Shown: positions 1 to 8,412 of the stretch, one piece after another
How the letters are laid out: each line of letters starts with the position of its first letter
Numbering within the stretch: position 1 is the first letter of the stretch
Origin: Bacteroidota bacterium
GTDB taxonomy: Bacteria > Bacteroidota > Bacteroidia > Bacteroidales > FEN-979
Direction: 5' to 3'
DNA: 64,000 nt
Assembly: GCA_026391735.1 (NCBI GenBank)
Contig: JAPLDL010000020.1
Coordinates: 1-64,000 of the forward strand
Program-made: the position numbers and the translations under genes
The notes under the pieces: model-generated
Seen by the model: the letters and a program-made list of their open reading frames with translations, nothing else
Databases searched by the model: none
Told to the model about the DNA's origin: nothing

Positions 1-17
1 AACTAAATAAATTCACC

Positions 18-425
18 ATGAAAACTATCAATCTGAATCCCTGGCTCTTACTGGCTGCAGTGGCAATTATGCTTGCAGCTTTTGTTGCATTTAAACCGGC
101 AGCGCCTCAGTCGCCGAAACTGGTATATATGCAGTTCACAACAGTTGAGTCAATCATTCCTGCAGGAATAGGCCGTTCAAAGATGATTACGGTAATGCCC
201 GACGGAACAAAAACAGAAGAAGATCTTCAGAATTTTTACAGCATGGTGGGGATCAATTTCGGGAACATCACCAACAACAATATAGCGATTACCAGGAAGA
301 TCAATGACCTTGTTTCCCAGGGCTGGGAGTTCGACAAAATTTCAACTGGCACACAGAGCCCTGCAGAAAACAACGGACAAGGGATCTTCATCAGCCGGTA
401 CTTCTTTAAGAGAAGCCTGGAGTAG
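18..425 (+). CDS. Small membrane-anchored hypothetical protein
   Basis: This 135-residue protein has one hydrophobic N-terminal segment (about residues 9-26) that is either a signal peptide or an anchor. The rest is a soluble domain of about 105 residues that I cannot place in a family. The phrase LVSQGWEFDKI resembles the 'GWE' segments of small secreted Bacteroidetes proteins that display a protein-sized statistic-like fold, but this is not enough for a function. The start is the first ATG after an A-rich leader, with no Shine-Dalgarno sequence, as expected in this phylum. It lies 90 bases upstream of, and converges with, the DUF3127 gene. Confidence 0.7.
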   Translation: MKTINLNPWLLLAAVAIMLAAFVAFKPAAPQSPKLVYMQFTTVESIIPAGIGRSKMITVMPDGTKTEEDLQNFYSMVGINFGNITNNNIAITRKINDLVSQGWEFDKISTGTQSPAENNGQGIFISRYFFKRSLE

Positions 426-515
426 TTGTAGAGCGTGTTTATGTCAGTAACAAAGATCGGGGTGGTCCTGATTTGAAAATTCCGGATGCCTATTGCTGAA
501 TGCCGACTAATGAAA

Positions 516-863
516 TTAAAACGGAAGGTCGTCGGCAGGCATGATATTGGGCCCATCTGTATAATCGGGAGGAGGCACTTCCTGGGCAGATGAGGATTTT
601 TCTTTACGGACTGCTTTCCATGCCTTCGCTTCGGTATACCACCGGCCATTGTATTCCCGGCTTTCAAGGTCGAACGAGATTTCAAATTGTTCTCCTTCTG
701 AGAGCCTGGCCTGGTCGATCTTTTCCCCCCATAAAGAAAAACAAACTTTTCTTGTTATTTGTCCGGCCGTCTCAACGACAAATTCCTGTTTTTTCCAAAC
801 TCCGTTTTTTCCTGTGCCGGTCTGTAAAGGCAGTATCTTAATGAGTTTTCCGGTTAGTTCCAT
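516..863 (-). CDS. DUF3127 protein with SSB-like C-terminal tip
   Basis: This 115-residue protein matches DUF3127, a small family common in Bacteroidetes and probably an OB-fold. The body (residues 1-90) is a string of beta strands starting MELTGKLIKILP, with conserved FVVET and ESREYNGRWYTEAKAW segments. It is followed by an acidic, proline-rich linker and the terminal residues DDLPF. That tip copies the protein-interaction tail of bacterial single-stranded DNA-binding protein. Inference: it binds single-stranded nucleic acid or competes with SSB for partner proteins. It is monocistronic, with a TAATTTTG element 42 bases upstream. Confidence 0.85.
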   Translation of the reverse strand: MELTGKLIKILPLQTGTGKNGVWKKQEFVVETAGQITRKVCFSLWGEKIDQARLSEGEQFEISFDLESREYNGRWYTEAKAWKAVRKEKSSSAQEVPPPDYTDGPNIMPADDLPF

Positions 864-904
864 GGTATGATTTTTTGCTTTGGTTTATGCGAAGTTCAGG
901 TCAC

Positions 905-912
905 CAAAATTA
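905..912 (-). promoter_or_regulatory. -7 element TAATTTTG of the DUF3127 gene
   Basis: This matches the Bacteroidetes TAnnTTTG consensus on the minus strand and gives a leader of roughly 40 bases. Confidence 0.5.
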
Positions 913-966
913 AGAAAATTATGACAATATGGTATGAATGCAGCTATGTTTTATGTTGTTTTTCCG

Positions 967-974
967 TATATTTG
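967..974 (+). promoter_or_regulatory. -7 element TATATTTG of the large secreted protein
   Basis: This matches TAnnTTTG about 84 bases before the ATG at 1058. A T-rich stretch lies where the -33 element would be. Confidence 0.45.
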
Positions 975-1057
975 ACGGATCGAAAATGATATATTCTAAG
1001 AACTGAATTCATAAAACCCCTCTAACCGTTTTTATCATCGACCCAAACTTAAAGATT

Positions 1058-4000
1058 ATGAAAAAAATCTCCTTGCTATTGGTTTTCATGGTTTTCGCAT
1101 CCATGGTGTATTCACAGCCCTGGCTGAAAAATTTACCTCAAAACAAATCTAAGTCCGAACTAAACCTGAATGATTACAGGAATGCCTTTAATACCTATTG
1201 GGCCCCGTTCAATGTTGAAAATGGAGTTTATATTGAGAACGGTACCAAGAAAAAAGCGGTAGGCTGGAAACAGTTCAAACGCTGGGAATATGAAATGGAA
1301 ACACAGGTAAATCCGGCTACAGGTGAATTCCCTAAGAAATCGGCCCAGGAGATATATAATGAATACCTGATGACCAATTCCCAGGACAGGCCTCAAAGTG
1401 CGGCAAACTGGACTTGCCTTGGCACAAACAGCACTCCCGGGGGGTATGCGGGGATAGGGCGTATAAATTGTATAGCATATCATCCGACAGATAATAATAC
1501 TTATTGGATAGGGGCTGCTTCGGGAGGTATATGGGTTACCACGAACAATGGGTCCACCTGGACCTGTCTCACCAGTAACCTGGATGCTCTTGCTGTAAGT
1601 GATATTGTCATTCCTTCAGATTATGCCACCTCGAATACGATTTATATAGCTACCGGAGATAAGGATCATTGGGATAACCGCAGTATAGGTGTACTTAAAT
1701 CAACCGACGGAGGAACCAATTGGAATGCAACGGGTATTTCCTACCAGTTATCGGACAATAAGATGGTGAACCGCTTACTTCTGGACCCTGCTAATAACCA
1801 AAACATAATTGCTGCAACATCCACTGGAGTATACAAAACAACCAACGGAGGTACCACATGGAACACCTTATTGACTTCAACGAACTTCATTGATATGGAG
1901 TATAAGCCAGGGGTCTTCACTACATTGTACGGCTCCACTACCAATGGAACGATCTATGTCTCTTCTAACGGGGGAAGTACCTGGACCCAGGCCTTCAGCG
2001 ATGGGAGTTCCTACAGGGTGGAATTGGCGGTTTCGGCAAATCAACCCACCTGGGTTTATGCTGTCACAGTAAATTCTGCAAGCGGACTGTATGGTGTTTA
2101 CAAATCAACCAACAGCGGTACTTCTTATACTCAGGTGTTTTCGGGGACTACTTTGAATTTATTGGGATGGAATTCGAACGGGGGCGATTCGGGCGGACAA
2201 GGATGGTATGATCTGTGTCTTGCAGCTTCTCCTTCGGATGCTAATACACTGTTGGTTGGAGGTGTTAATACCTGGCGTTCAACAAACGGAGGTACAAACT
2301 GGTCCATCGTCAATCATTGGTGGGGCGACGGAGTGCCAGCGGTCCATGCCGATAAACATAAACTTGCTTTCAGAGCCAACGGAGATTTGTTCGAGACCAA
2401 TGACGGAGGGGTTTATATCTCGACCAATAATGGAACCGGATGGACCGACAAAACCGATGGAATTACTATCAGCCAGATGTATAAACTTGGTGTTTCTCAA
2501 ACAGTTTCAAATGAAACCATAACCGGATTACAGGATAACGGGACCAAACTACTTACAGGTGGGAGCTGGGAGGACGTGAAAGGCGGTGATGGAATGGAAT
2601 GTTTAATTGATTATACAGATGTAAATATTCAGTATGGCACTTATGTGAACGGACAAATTGACCGGACCTTGAATCACTGGGGATCCGCAACGAATATTCA
2701 GCCTTCAGGCGCAGGCAGCGGGGCCTGGGTAACTCCATATATTATTGATCCATCTAATCCGCAGATATTATATGCAGGATACGCCGATGTGTGGAAAACC
2801 ACCAACAGAGGTACCAGCTGGACCAAAATATCCACCATGAACACATCAGATAAAATCAGGTCCATGGCTATTGCCGTTTCAAATGCGCAAGTCATATATG
2901 TAGCCTCCACAACCAAGATATGGGGAACAACCAACGGTGGGACTTCCTGGACCGATCTGACAGGAACCCTGCCTGCCAGCTCAAGTAATATTACTTATGT
3001 GACTGTGAAAAATGATGATGCAAACACCCTTTGGGTCACCCTCAGCGGGTATAATGCCAATAAGGTATATCAATCGGTAAACGGAGGAACAACCTGGACA
3101 AACATCTCCACAGGCTTACCTTCACTACCCGCCTATGCAGTGGTTCAGAATAAGCAAATAACCTCTGAAGTCCAGTTATATGTTGGAACCGAACTTGGCG
3201 TTTATTTCAAAAAAGGAACTGATAACTGGATCGCATTTAACACAGGTTTACCTAATGTGAAAATCGGTGAAATTGAAATTTACTATGCTTCCAATCCCGC
3301 CAGCAGTATTTTAAGAGCTGCAACATTCGGAAGGGGATTATGGGAAACACCGGTCTTTTCAAGCTGCACAGCGCCTGCGGCACCTGTCGTGGGGACAATT
3401 ACCCAGCCCACCTGTACAGTAGGTACCGGGAGTGTCGTATTAAGCGGACTTCCTGCAGCGGGAACATGGACCATTAACCCTGGAGGATATACCGGAACAG
3501 GCACCACCACAACTATCACCGGACTTGCGCCCGGAACATATAATTTCACAGTTACTGATGGAATCTCGGGCTGTACTTCATTGCCTACAGCGAATGTTGT
3601 CATCAATACCCAGCCACCGACACCTTCGGCTCCGGGAGTTGGTACAATCACCCAGCCAACATGTACATTGGCAACTGGAAGCGTTGTGTTAAACGGATTA
3701 CCGGCAGCGGGAACCTGGACGATTAACCCGGGAGGTGTTACAGGCACCGGAACAACTACAACAATAACAGGACTTGCAGCAGGAACATATAATTTCACAG
3801 TTACCGACGGAATTTCAGGTTGTACTTCACTGCCAACGGCCAATGTGATCATCAATGCCCAGCCACCGACACCTTCAACTCCAATAGTCGGGCTGATCAC
3901 CCAGCCAACCTGCATTGTGGCAACCGGAGGCGTTGTATTAAGCGGATTGCCATCAACAGGAACCTGGACCATCAACCCTGGAGGAATTACAGGAACAGGA

Positions 4001-4570
4001 ACAAGCACGACCATTTCGGGACTTGCCCCAGGTACATATAATTTCACTGTCACCGATGGAACTTCAGGCTGTACTTCGGTACCATCAATCGACGTGGTGA
4101 TCAATGCTCAGCCTCCAACGCCGCCTACTCCGACTATAACCCAGAATGGATTTGTGTTAACCTCCGACGCAACAACCGGGAATCAATGGTATAACCAAAC
4201 CGGTTTGTTACCGGGTGCCACTAACCAGACTTATACCGTGACAGTCAACGGGGACTATTATGATATTGTGACCCTGGCTGTTTGTCCTTCCCTGCCCTCA
4301 AACATCATTTCGATCACCAACGTTGGTATTGGATCAACCGGGAACCAGGGGCCTATCAAGGTTTACCCCAATCCTGTTAATAATGAATTAATTATTGAAT
4401 TACCCAAGAACAAACAAAGCCTGAAATTTGAAATATTAAATTCAGTGGGACAGGTGGTTTTCGAAGGTGCCCTGATGGAAAAGACTGTAGTGTCAACAAG
4501 CAGTTTTACCAAGGGCGTTTACCTGATAAAATTTGAGAACAGAATGACTGTTAAAATAGTGAAGAATTAA
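1058..4570 (+). CDS. T9SS-secreted Asp-box beta-propeller protein with three C-terminal repeats
   Basis: This is a 1170-residue exported protein. A signal peptide (residues 1-19, ending VYSQ) precedes about ten Asp-box-like motifs of the form [ST]-x-[ND]-G-G-x-x-W (for example STDGGTNW, TTNGGTTW) between about residues 150 and 700. These are typical of sortilin/BNR-type propellers. Residues 769-1021 hold three near-identical units of about 84 residues, each starting with GxITQPTC and ending TVTDGxSGCTS, like the SprB-type repeats of surface adhesins. The last 80 residues are a type A T9SS sorting domain (IKVYPNPVNNELIIELP ... GVYLIKF). Predicted to be exported through T9SS and attached to the cell surface or released. 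The substrate is unknown. Confidence 0.88.
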   Translation: MKKISLLLVFMVFASMVYSQPWLKNLPQNKSKSELNLNDYRNAFNTYWAPFNVENGVYIENGTKKKAVGWKQFKRWEYEMETQVNPATGEFPKKSAQEIYNEYLMTNSQDRPQSAANWTCLGTNSTPGGYAGIGRINCIAYHPTDNNTYWIGAASGGIWVTTNNGSTWTCLTSNLDALAVSDIVIPSDYATSNTIYIATGDKDHWDNRSIGVLKSTDGGTNWNATGISYQLSDNKMVNRLLLDPANNQNIIAATSTGVYKTTNGGTTWNTLLTSTNFIDMEYKPGVFTTLYGSTTNGTIYVSSNGGSTWTQAFSDGSSYRVELAVSANQPTWVYAVTVNSASGLYGVYKSTNSGTSYTQVFSGTTLNLLGWNSNGGDSGGQGWYDLCLAASPSDANTLLVGGVNTWRSTNGGTNWSIVNHWWGDGVPAVHADKHKLAFRANGDLFETNDGGVYISTNNGTGWTDKTDGITISQMYKLGVSQTVSNETITGLQDNGTKLLTGGSWEDVKGGDGMECLIDYTDVNIQYGTYVNGQIDRTLNHWGSATNIQPSGAGSGAWVTPYIIDPSNPQILYAGYADVWKTTNRGTSWTKISTMNTSDKIRSMAIAVSNAQVIYVASTTKIWGTTNGGTSWTDLTGTLPASSSNITYVTVKNDDANTLWVTLSGYNANKVYQSVNGGTTWTNISTGLPSLPAYAVVQNKQITSEVQLYVGTELGVYFKKGTDNWIAFNTGLPNVKIGEIEIYYASNPASSILRAATFGRGLWETPVFSSCTAPAAPVVGTITQPTCTVGTGSVVLSGLPAAGTWTINPGGYTGTGTTTTITGLAPGTYNFTVTDGISGCTSLPTANVVINTQPPTPSAPGVGTITQPTCTLATGSVVLNGLPAAGTWTINPGGVTGTGTTTTITGLAAGTYNFTVTDGISGCTSLPTANVIINAQPPTPSTPIVGLITQPTCIVATGGVVLSGLPSTGTWTINPGGITGTGTSTTISGLAPGTYNFTVTDGTSGCTSVPSIDVVINAQPPTPPTPTITQNGFVLTSDATTGNQWYNQTGLLPGATNQTYTVTVNGDYYDIVTLAVCPSLPSNIISITNVGIGSTGNQGPIKVYPNPVNNELIIELPKNKQSLKFEILNSVGQVVFEGALMEKTVVSTSSFTKGVYLIKFENRMTVKIVKN
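3364..4125 (+). repeat. Three intragenic repeats of about 250 bp
   Basis: Three tandem copies encode the GxITQPTC...TVTDGxSGC units of the secreted protein at 1058. They differ mostly at third positions plus a few codons (Thr/Ser, Val/Ile), so they arose by duplication and are partly homogenised. Confidence 0.85.
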
Positions 4571-4670
4571 CATTAACGGAGGCAACCAGGAACGATCCTA
4601 TTTACGTTATCCTGTATGACTAAGGTTACATGATAATTGGTTTTTTATCAGTATCTGTTTTAGTTTAGTT

Positions 4671-5777
4671 CTATATTGGCCGGATATACTTTCGCCATAA
4701 CCAGCCATAATTGCCGTTTGAATTTCTTACCCTGATCCATTTTCTGTCAGAACTTATATCGATGAAACTCATGACTGCATTTTTGTCGATAGTTTGGATC
4801 ACACTTCCGTTTGTTGACGGTGTATTTCTAAGATTTACGTGCGATTTTTCATTGTTCAGCTGAATCCTAATAAGTGACGGGTCTGTGTAATATTTTGAAG
4901 GATTATTAATAATCCAGCCTGTTTGGCCATTATACAGACATTCTCTCCAGCTACCATATGAGTTTCCTGTCAAAGTGATGAATTCCAGGGAGCGGATCCA
5001 TCCTAACAGTTTACCGCTGGAAGAAGCACTTGCATACAAAGGGATGGATTCTTTTGCATAGATTAACCTGCTTTGCTGTTGCTGGATGACAGGTGCCGGT
5101 TTATTAACCGTCACATGGCTTTTATGGTAATTGAAAATCAGGTTATATGGTATTGAGAAAGCAAACAACAGAAATATTACAACAACTATAGTTGACACTA
5201 TCTGATTGCGCGACTTCCCAAGGTAAAACATGACCCTTATAAGCGGAATGCCAAACAACACAATGATTAATGAAACCATCAGGAAAACCTGGTGAGAAAG
5301 GATATTTCCCCTGGTGATAACAAGGATAATAGCACATATAATATATGGCCATTTTTTTCCTGACCTCAGATTTTTATATGAATCTTCAAAAAGGTTTTTA
5401 AAAGTATCAAAGAACTCGCCGGAACCTGATGTGGATGAAGTAGTGGTGTATGACGTAGTAACCGGTGGTGGAGGTGGAGTAGAAACCGGTGGTGGGGCAG
5501 GAGGTGGTGAAAAAGCTGGTGGGGTAAAGGTTACAGGAGGTTTCCCTGAACCGGTAAATTTTACTTTGGGGGAGGTAACGGGTTTCTTTTTTGGATGAGA
5601 TGGAGGCGTGATAGTTACATGAGGGATTGGCGGAGGTGAAATTGATTTTCTCTCAACCTTCATTGTAGTCATGTTCAGCCAAGGTCCGTTTGCCGTACCG
5701 CATTCTGAACAAAATTCAGGTACGACCGTGCTTTCGACCAAACCTATCTTACAAATATCACAAGTGAATTGTGTCAA
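4671..5777 (-). CDS. Zinc-ribbon, transmembrane, double-SH3 protein of the kinase cassette
   Basis: This 368-residue protein has a modular layout: an N-terminal zinc ribbon (C6-x2-C9 ... C23-x2-C26), a proline-rich linker (about residues 45-110), three hydrophobic segments (about residues 143-215), and two bacterial SH3-like domains (about residues 235-368, the second ending GWLWRKYIRPI). Positive charges before segment 1 (RSGKKW) and between segments 2 and 3 (GKSRNQ) put the zinc ribbon inside and the SH3 domains in the periplasm. The start is TTG, overlapping the kinase stop as TTGA, which implies translational coupling. Inferred role: the membrane sensor or effector of the kinase/phosphatase/vWA set. 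SH3 domains of this kind often bind peptidoglycan. Confidence 0.85.
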   Translation of the reverse strand: MTQFTCDICKIGLVESTVVPEFCSECGTANGPWLNMTTMKVERKSISPPPIPHVTITPPSHPKKKPVTSPKVKFTGSGKPPVTFTPPAFSPPPAPPPVSTPPPPPVTTSYTTTSSTSGSGEFFDTFKNLFEDSYKNLRSGKKWPYIICAIILVITRGNILSHQVFLMVSLIIVLFGIPLIRVMFYLGKSRNQIVSTIVVVIFLLFAFSIPYNLIFNYHKSHVTVNKPAPVIQQQQSRLIYAKESIPLYASASSSGKLLGWIRSLEFITLTGNSYGSWRECLYNGQTGWIINNPSKYYTDPSLIRIQLNNEKSHVNLRNTPSTNGSVIQTIDKNAVMSFIDISSDRKWIRVRNSNGNYGWLWRKYIRPI

Positions 5778-6985
5778 GCCTGGATTGAAAAATTACCGAC
5801 AATTTCTCCTTTTGCTGTGCTGAATAGATCGAGTTTGTCACCAATCGACAGTTTTATCTTTTCCTTGATGATCCTGACAGAGTTAAGCAGGAAATAATTC
5901 TTTGTGGTATTCGGCGCGCTGATTGAAAAAGTCCCGTCAGGTTCTTTGGTAATTGCAAGCATGCTCTGGCCTTCATCGCAATATTTGTGTAACGAGATTC
6001 CTCCTTTATCAGTAAGATCTGAGAAGAAAATCTTGATCTCATTCCTGCCGATTTCTTTTGAAGAAAAGATGATCATTTTATGGTCAGCTGAGGCAATTGA
6101 GAACCTTGAAGGTGCTGATGGCGCACTTCCGCCAGGCTTTGCAGCTGGCGAGGTTGCTGCAGCTCCAAGTAATGTGGTCTGGATCTCTTCGATCTTTGGA
6201 CGATTTACGGGTTTGGGGTCCATGCAACGAAGAATCATACCACTGACCTCCTCATTGATATCCTTATTCAGTTTCCTCGGTGGAGAATATATCTTTCCCT
6301 TCAGAACCCTTGATTTTATTTCGTCTTCATCCACCACATCACCGAAATCAAATGGCATATGACCCGCCAGTAACTGATACAGAATAACACCAATAGTGAA
6401 ATTATCAGATTCAAAGGTTGGCACTTCATTCAGGTAATGTTCCGGTGACTTATAATATGGAGTACCTACGATCTGAACAACTTTTCCATCCGGAATAGAC
6501 CAGTCAAAATCGGAAAGTACAACTCTGTATCCTAACTTCGTCTTTTTTCCCAAATCGTCATCAACCAGCATGATTTGAGAAGGCTTAAGATCCTGGTGAA
6601 CAATCCCCTGGGAATGAAGATTTTTGATAACCCCGCACAGGATAATACATAATTGTTTTAATGGCTCATAATCCCTCGGGGTTGAAATGTAGGTGTCAAG
6701 GTCAACCCCATGAAGCTTTACTTTAACCTGGTAATAAATGCCATTTTCAATGAAATGATCGACATACTTTTCTGCAATCGAGGCCATTTTGTTCAGGCGG
6801 TCGATTATAGTACATTGATTATCATAGAAAGCTTGAAAGATCGGATCGGTTTGTTTCGGATCGGTATATTCCTTGAGGAAAAACGAACCATCGGGACCTG
6901 TTACAAAAAATGAGTTACAAAACTCTCCATTATTTAATTCTTTGGTAATCTTGTACTTACCAATAACATCACCAACTTTAAGCAT
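5774..6985 (-). CDS. Divergent Ser/Thr protein kinase with FHA-like C-terminal domain
   Basis: This 403-residue protein has a Hanks-type kinase domain (residues 8-280). K38 in FFLKEY is the likely ATP lysine. The catalytic loop reads HQDLKPSQIM (130-139), so Arg of HRD is Gln while the catalytic Asp132 is kept. The metal-binding motif is DFDW (159-162) instead of DFG, followed by GTPYYKSPE (174-182). The glycine-rich loop is weak. Residues about 290-403 look like a divergent FHA domain (EIGRN, GISLHKY, LLNSVRI, IGDKLDL), which would bind phosphothreonine. Catalytic and metal-binding Asp residues remain, so activity is plausible. It sits 12 bases after the second vWA gene and overlaps the SH3 gene. 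Confidence 0.88.
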   Translation of the reverse strand: MLKVGDVIGKYKITKELNNGEFCNSFFVTGPDGSFFLKEYTDPKQTDPIFQAFYDNQCTIIDRLNKMASIAEKYVDHFIENGIYYQVKVKLHGVDLDTYISTPRDYEPLKQLCIILCGVIKNLHSQGIVHQDLKPSQIMLVDDDLGKKTKLGYRVVLSDFDWSIPDGKVVQIVGTPYYKSPEHYLNEVPTFESDNFTIGVILYQLLAGHMPFDFGDVVDEDEIKSRVLKGKIYSPPRKLNKDINEEVSGMILRCMDPKPVNRPKIEEIQTTLLGAAATSPAAKPGGSAPSAPSRFSIASADHKMIIFSSKEIGRNEIKIFFSDLTDKGGISLHKYCDEGQSMLAITKEPDGTFSISAPNTTKNYFLLNSVRIIKEKIKLSIGDKLDLFSTAKGEIVGNFSIQA

Positions 6986-6997
6986 AGGTTTATGGTT

Positions 6998-7669
6998 TTA
7001 ACTAACTCCTCCCGAAGAAGCAATTCCTGAAACGGTTTTTCCGATGGTTTCAAGGATCTTCTTAAAATCAGCTGTTTCCAGCTCTTTAATAGCATTGTCA
7101 AATTGGACAACATTGGCTCTGCTTTGTTTGCTTAGTTCTTCATAAATGCTGTTTTTCTGCCCAAAAAGAAAAAGTTTTATCCTGTGCTCGGTTAAAACAA
7201 CCTGCGAAAAAATATCAAGGCCATCCTCAACACCCAGTTCGGACATGGTTTTTGTATTCAGGTGAGGTAGGGGAGTGGCATCCGTGAAAAGCACAATTAT
7301 TTTATGTGTATTTGGTCTCCAATCACTTTTAAGTGTGGCGTACAGGATTGCATCAAGCGTTGATTCCGGTTCATCACCTCCTCCATCAGCAATAACCTGT
7401 TCGAGTTGTTCTTTAAGCTGATCAGGGGAATTGACAAAAGGGAAATCATTCATTAGATAATTGGAATCCACATTAAAATCACGATAAGCAAGGACCCTGG
7501 CCCTCCAGTCAACTTTTGTGTTGGCTGAAGCAGTTTCAATAGACCTTGTAAAGTTCTCAATATTTGCTTTTACACTATCAATGCACGTCTGCATTGAGCC
7601 AGTGGCATCAATACAAAATACGATGTCTGCAACACCTTTAATTTTAGCAACTGTCTGTTGAATAGGCAT
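6998..7669 (-). CDS. vWA-domain protein, copy 2 (TerY-like)
   Basis: This 223-residue protein is a single vWA domain. Its metal-ion-dependent adhesion site (MIDAS) reads D21-A-T23-G-S25 (usual form DxSxS, here DATGS), with a second-half Asp in LFTDATP. Cytoplasmic vWA proteins of this size next to a kinase and a phosphatase are the hallmark of TerY-P systems, where the vWA part is thought to assemble partner proteins through bound metal. It shares its N-terminus (MPIQQ-x3-KIKG-x-ADIVFCID) and C-terminus (GKTVS ... GGVS) with the protein encoded just upstream at 7682-8365, so the two are tandem duplicates. No signal peptide is visible. Confidence 0.85.
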   Translation of the reverse strand: MPIQQTVAKIKGVADIVFCIDATGSMQTCIDSVKANIENFTRSIETASANTKVDWRARVLAYRDFNVDSNYLMNDFPFVNSPDQLKEQLEQVIADGGGDEPESTLDAILYATLKSDWRPNTHKIIVLFTDATPLPHLNTKTMSELGVEDGLDIFSQVVLTEHRIKLFLFGQKNSIYEELSKQSRANVVQFDNAIKELETADFKKILETIGKTVSGIASSGGVS

Positions 7670-7681
7670 AGGAAATGAATT

Positions 7682-8365
7682 TTATAATAGTTTAACTTTA
7701 ATTGAACTCAGGTCATAAACGAAGTCTGGTTTGGAAACTCCTCCTGCTGACTGTCCGGAACACGACTGAGAAACAGTCTTTCCAAGGGAGGAAAGCAGAG
7801 TGGAGAAATCAATCTCTCCAAAGGAGCCATTTACCGTCGTTACAAAAGTTCGGGAAAGAGTTTGAAATTGCTTGTAATAAGGACAATCAGGTCCGAAGAA
7901 GAAAAACCTTATATGAGATTCTGAGATTTTATTCAACAGATCAGGAAACTTGTCCTTGCCGACACTTATCAGTTCTTCAGACCCGCCTGTCGTAAGTGAC
8001 TCATCGGTAAAGACGATCAGAAACTTATTGGAGACGGGTCTCCAGTTAAAATCGGAAATGCAAAAGTCGATTGCCCCCGGTGTGAATTCATCTCCTCCCT
8101 CAGTATTGGCCACTGCAAGTTTTTCTGAAAAATCACGGACGTCTTTCGTGAAATCATATTTGACAAAGTCAATATCGCTATAGCCGCAGAAACCAATTCT
8201 CCAGTCAATAACCATGTTTGGATTACCTGCTTCAAGTGATGAGACAAACCTGGAGATATGATCTTTAACTCCTGCAATACAATCACTCATGCTTCCCGAG
8301 AAATCGATACAAAAAACAATGTCGGCAATGCCTTTGATCTTGGAGATTTTTTGTTGTATTGGCAT
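7682..8365 (-). CDS. vWA-domain protein, copy 1 (TerY-like)
   Basis: This 227-residue protein is a single vWA domain with a classical MIDAS, D21-F-S23-G-S25, and the later Asp in IVFTDES. It is a paralogue of the next gene (spacing 12 bases). It has an extra C-terminal tail (about 18 residues after GGVS, ending IKVKLL) that could be a docking peptide. Its middle (GGDEFTPGAIDFCISDFNWRP) aligns by eye with GGDEPESTLDAILYATLKSDWRP of copy 2. Inferred to be a scaffold in the same complex as the kinase and phosphatase. Confidence 0.85.
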   Translation of the reverse strand: MPIQQKISKIKGIADIVFCIDFSGSMSDCIAGVKDHISRFVSSLEAGNPNMVIDWRIGFCGYSDIDFVKYDFTKDVRDFSEKLAVANTEGGDEFTPGAIDFCISDFNWRPVSNKFLIVFTDESLTTGGSEELISVGKDKFPDLLNKISESHIRFFFFGPDCPYYKQFQTLSRTFVTTVNGSFGEIDFSTLLSSLGKTVSQSCSGQSAGGVSKPDFVYDLSSIKVKLL

Positions 8366-8412
8366 TTTATAAAGTTTTTGAGCCTGATTTTATCCGGCAT
8401 TAAATATATAAA

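Noticed and set aside
236-685. 149-codon minus-strand frame
   Set aside because: It overlaps the DUF3127 gene in another frame and the end of the first gene, with no family similarity.
3283-4104. 273-codon open frame on the minus strand
   Set aside because: It lies wholly antisense to the three repeats of the secreted protein and reads as low-complexity Val/Pro/Gly. It is an artefact of repeat composition.
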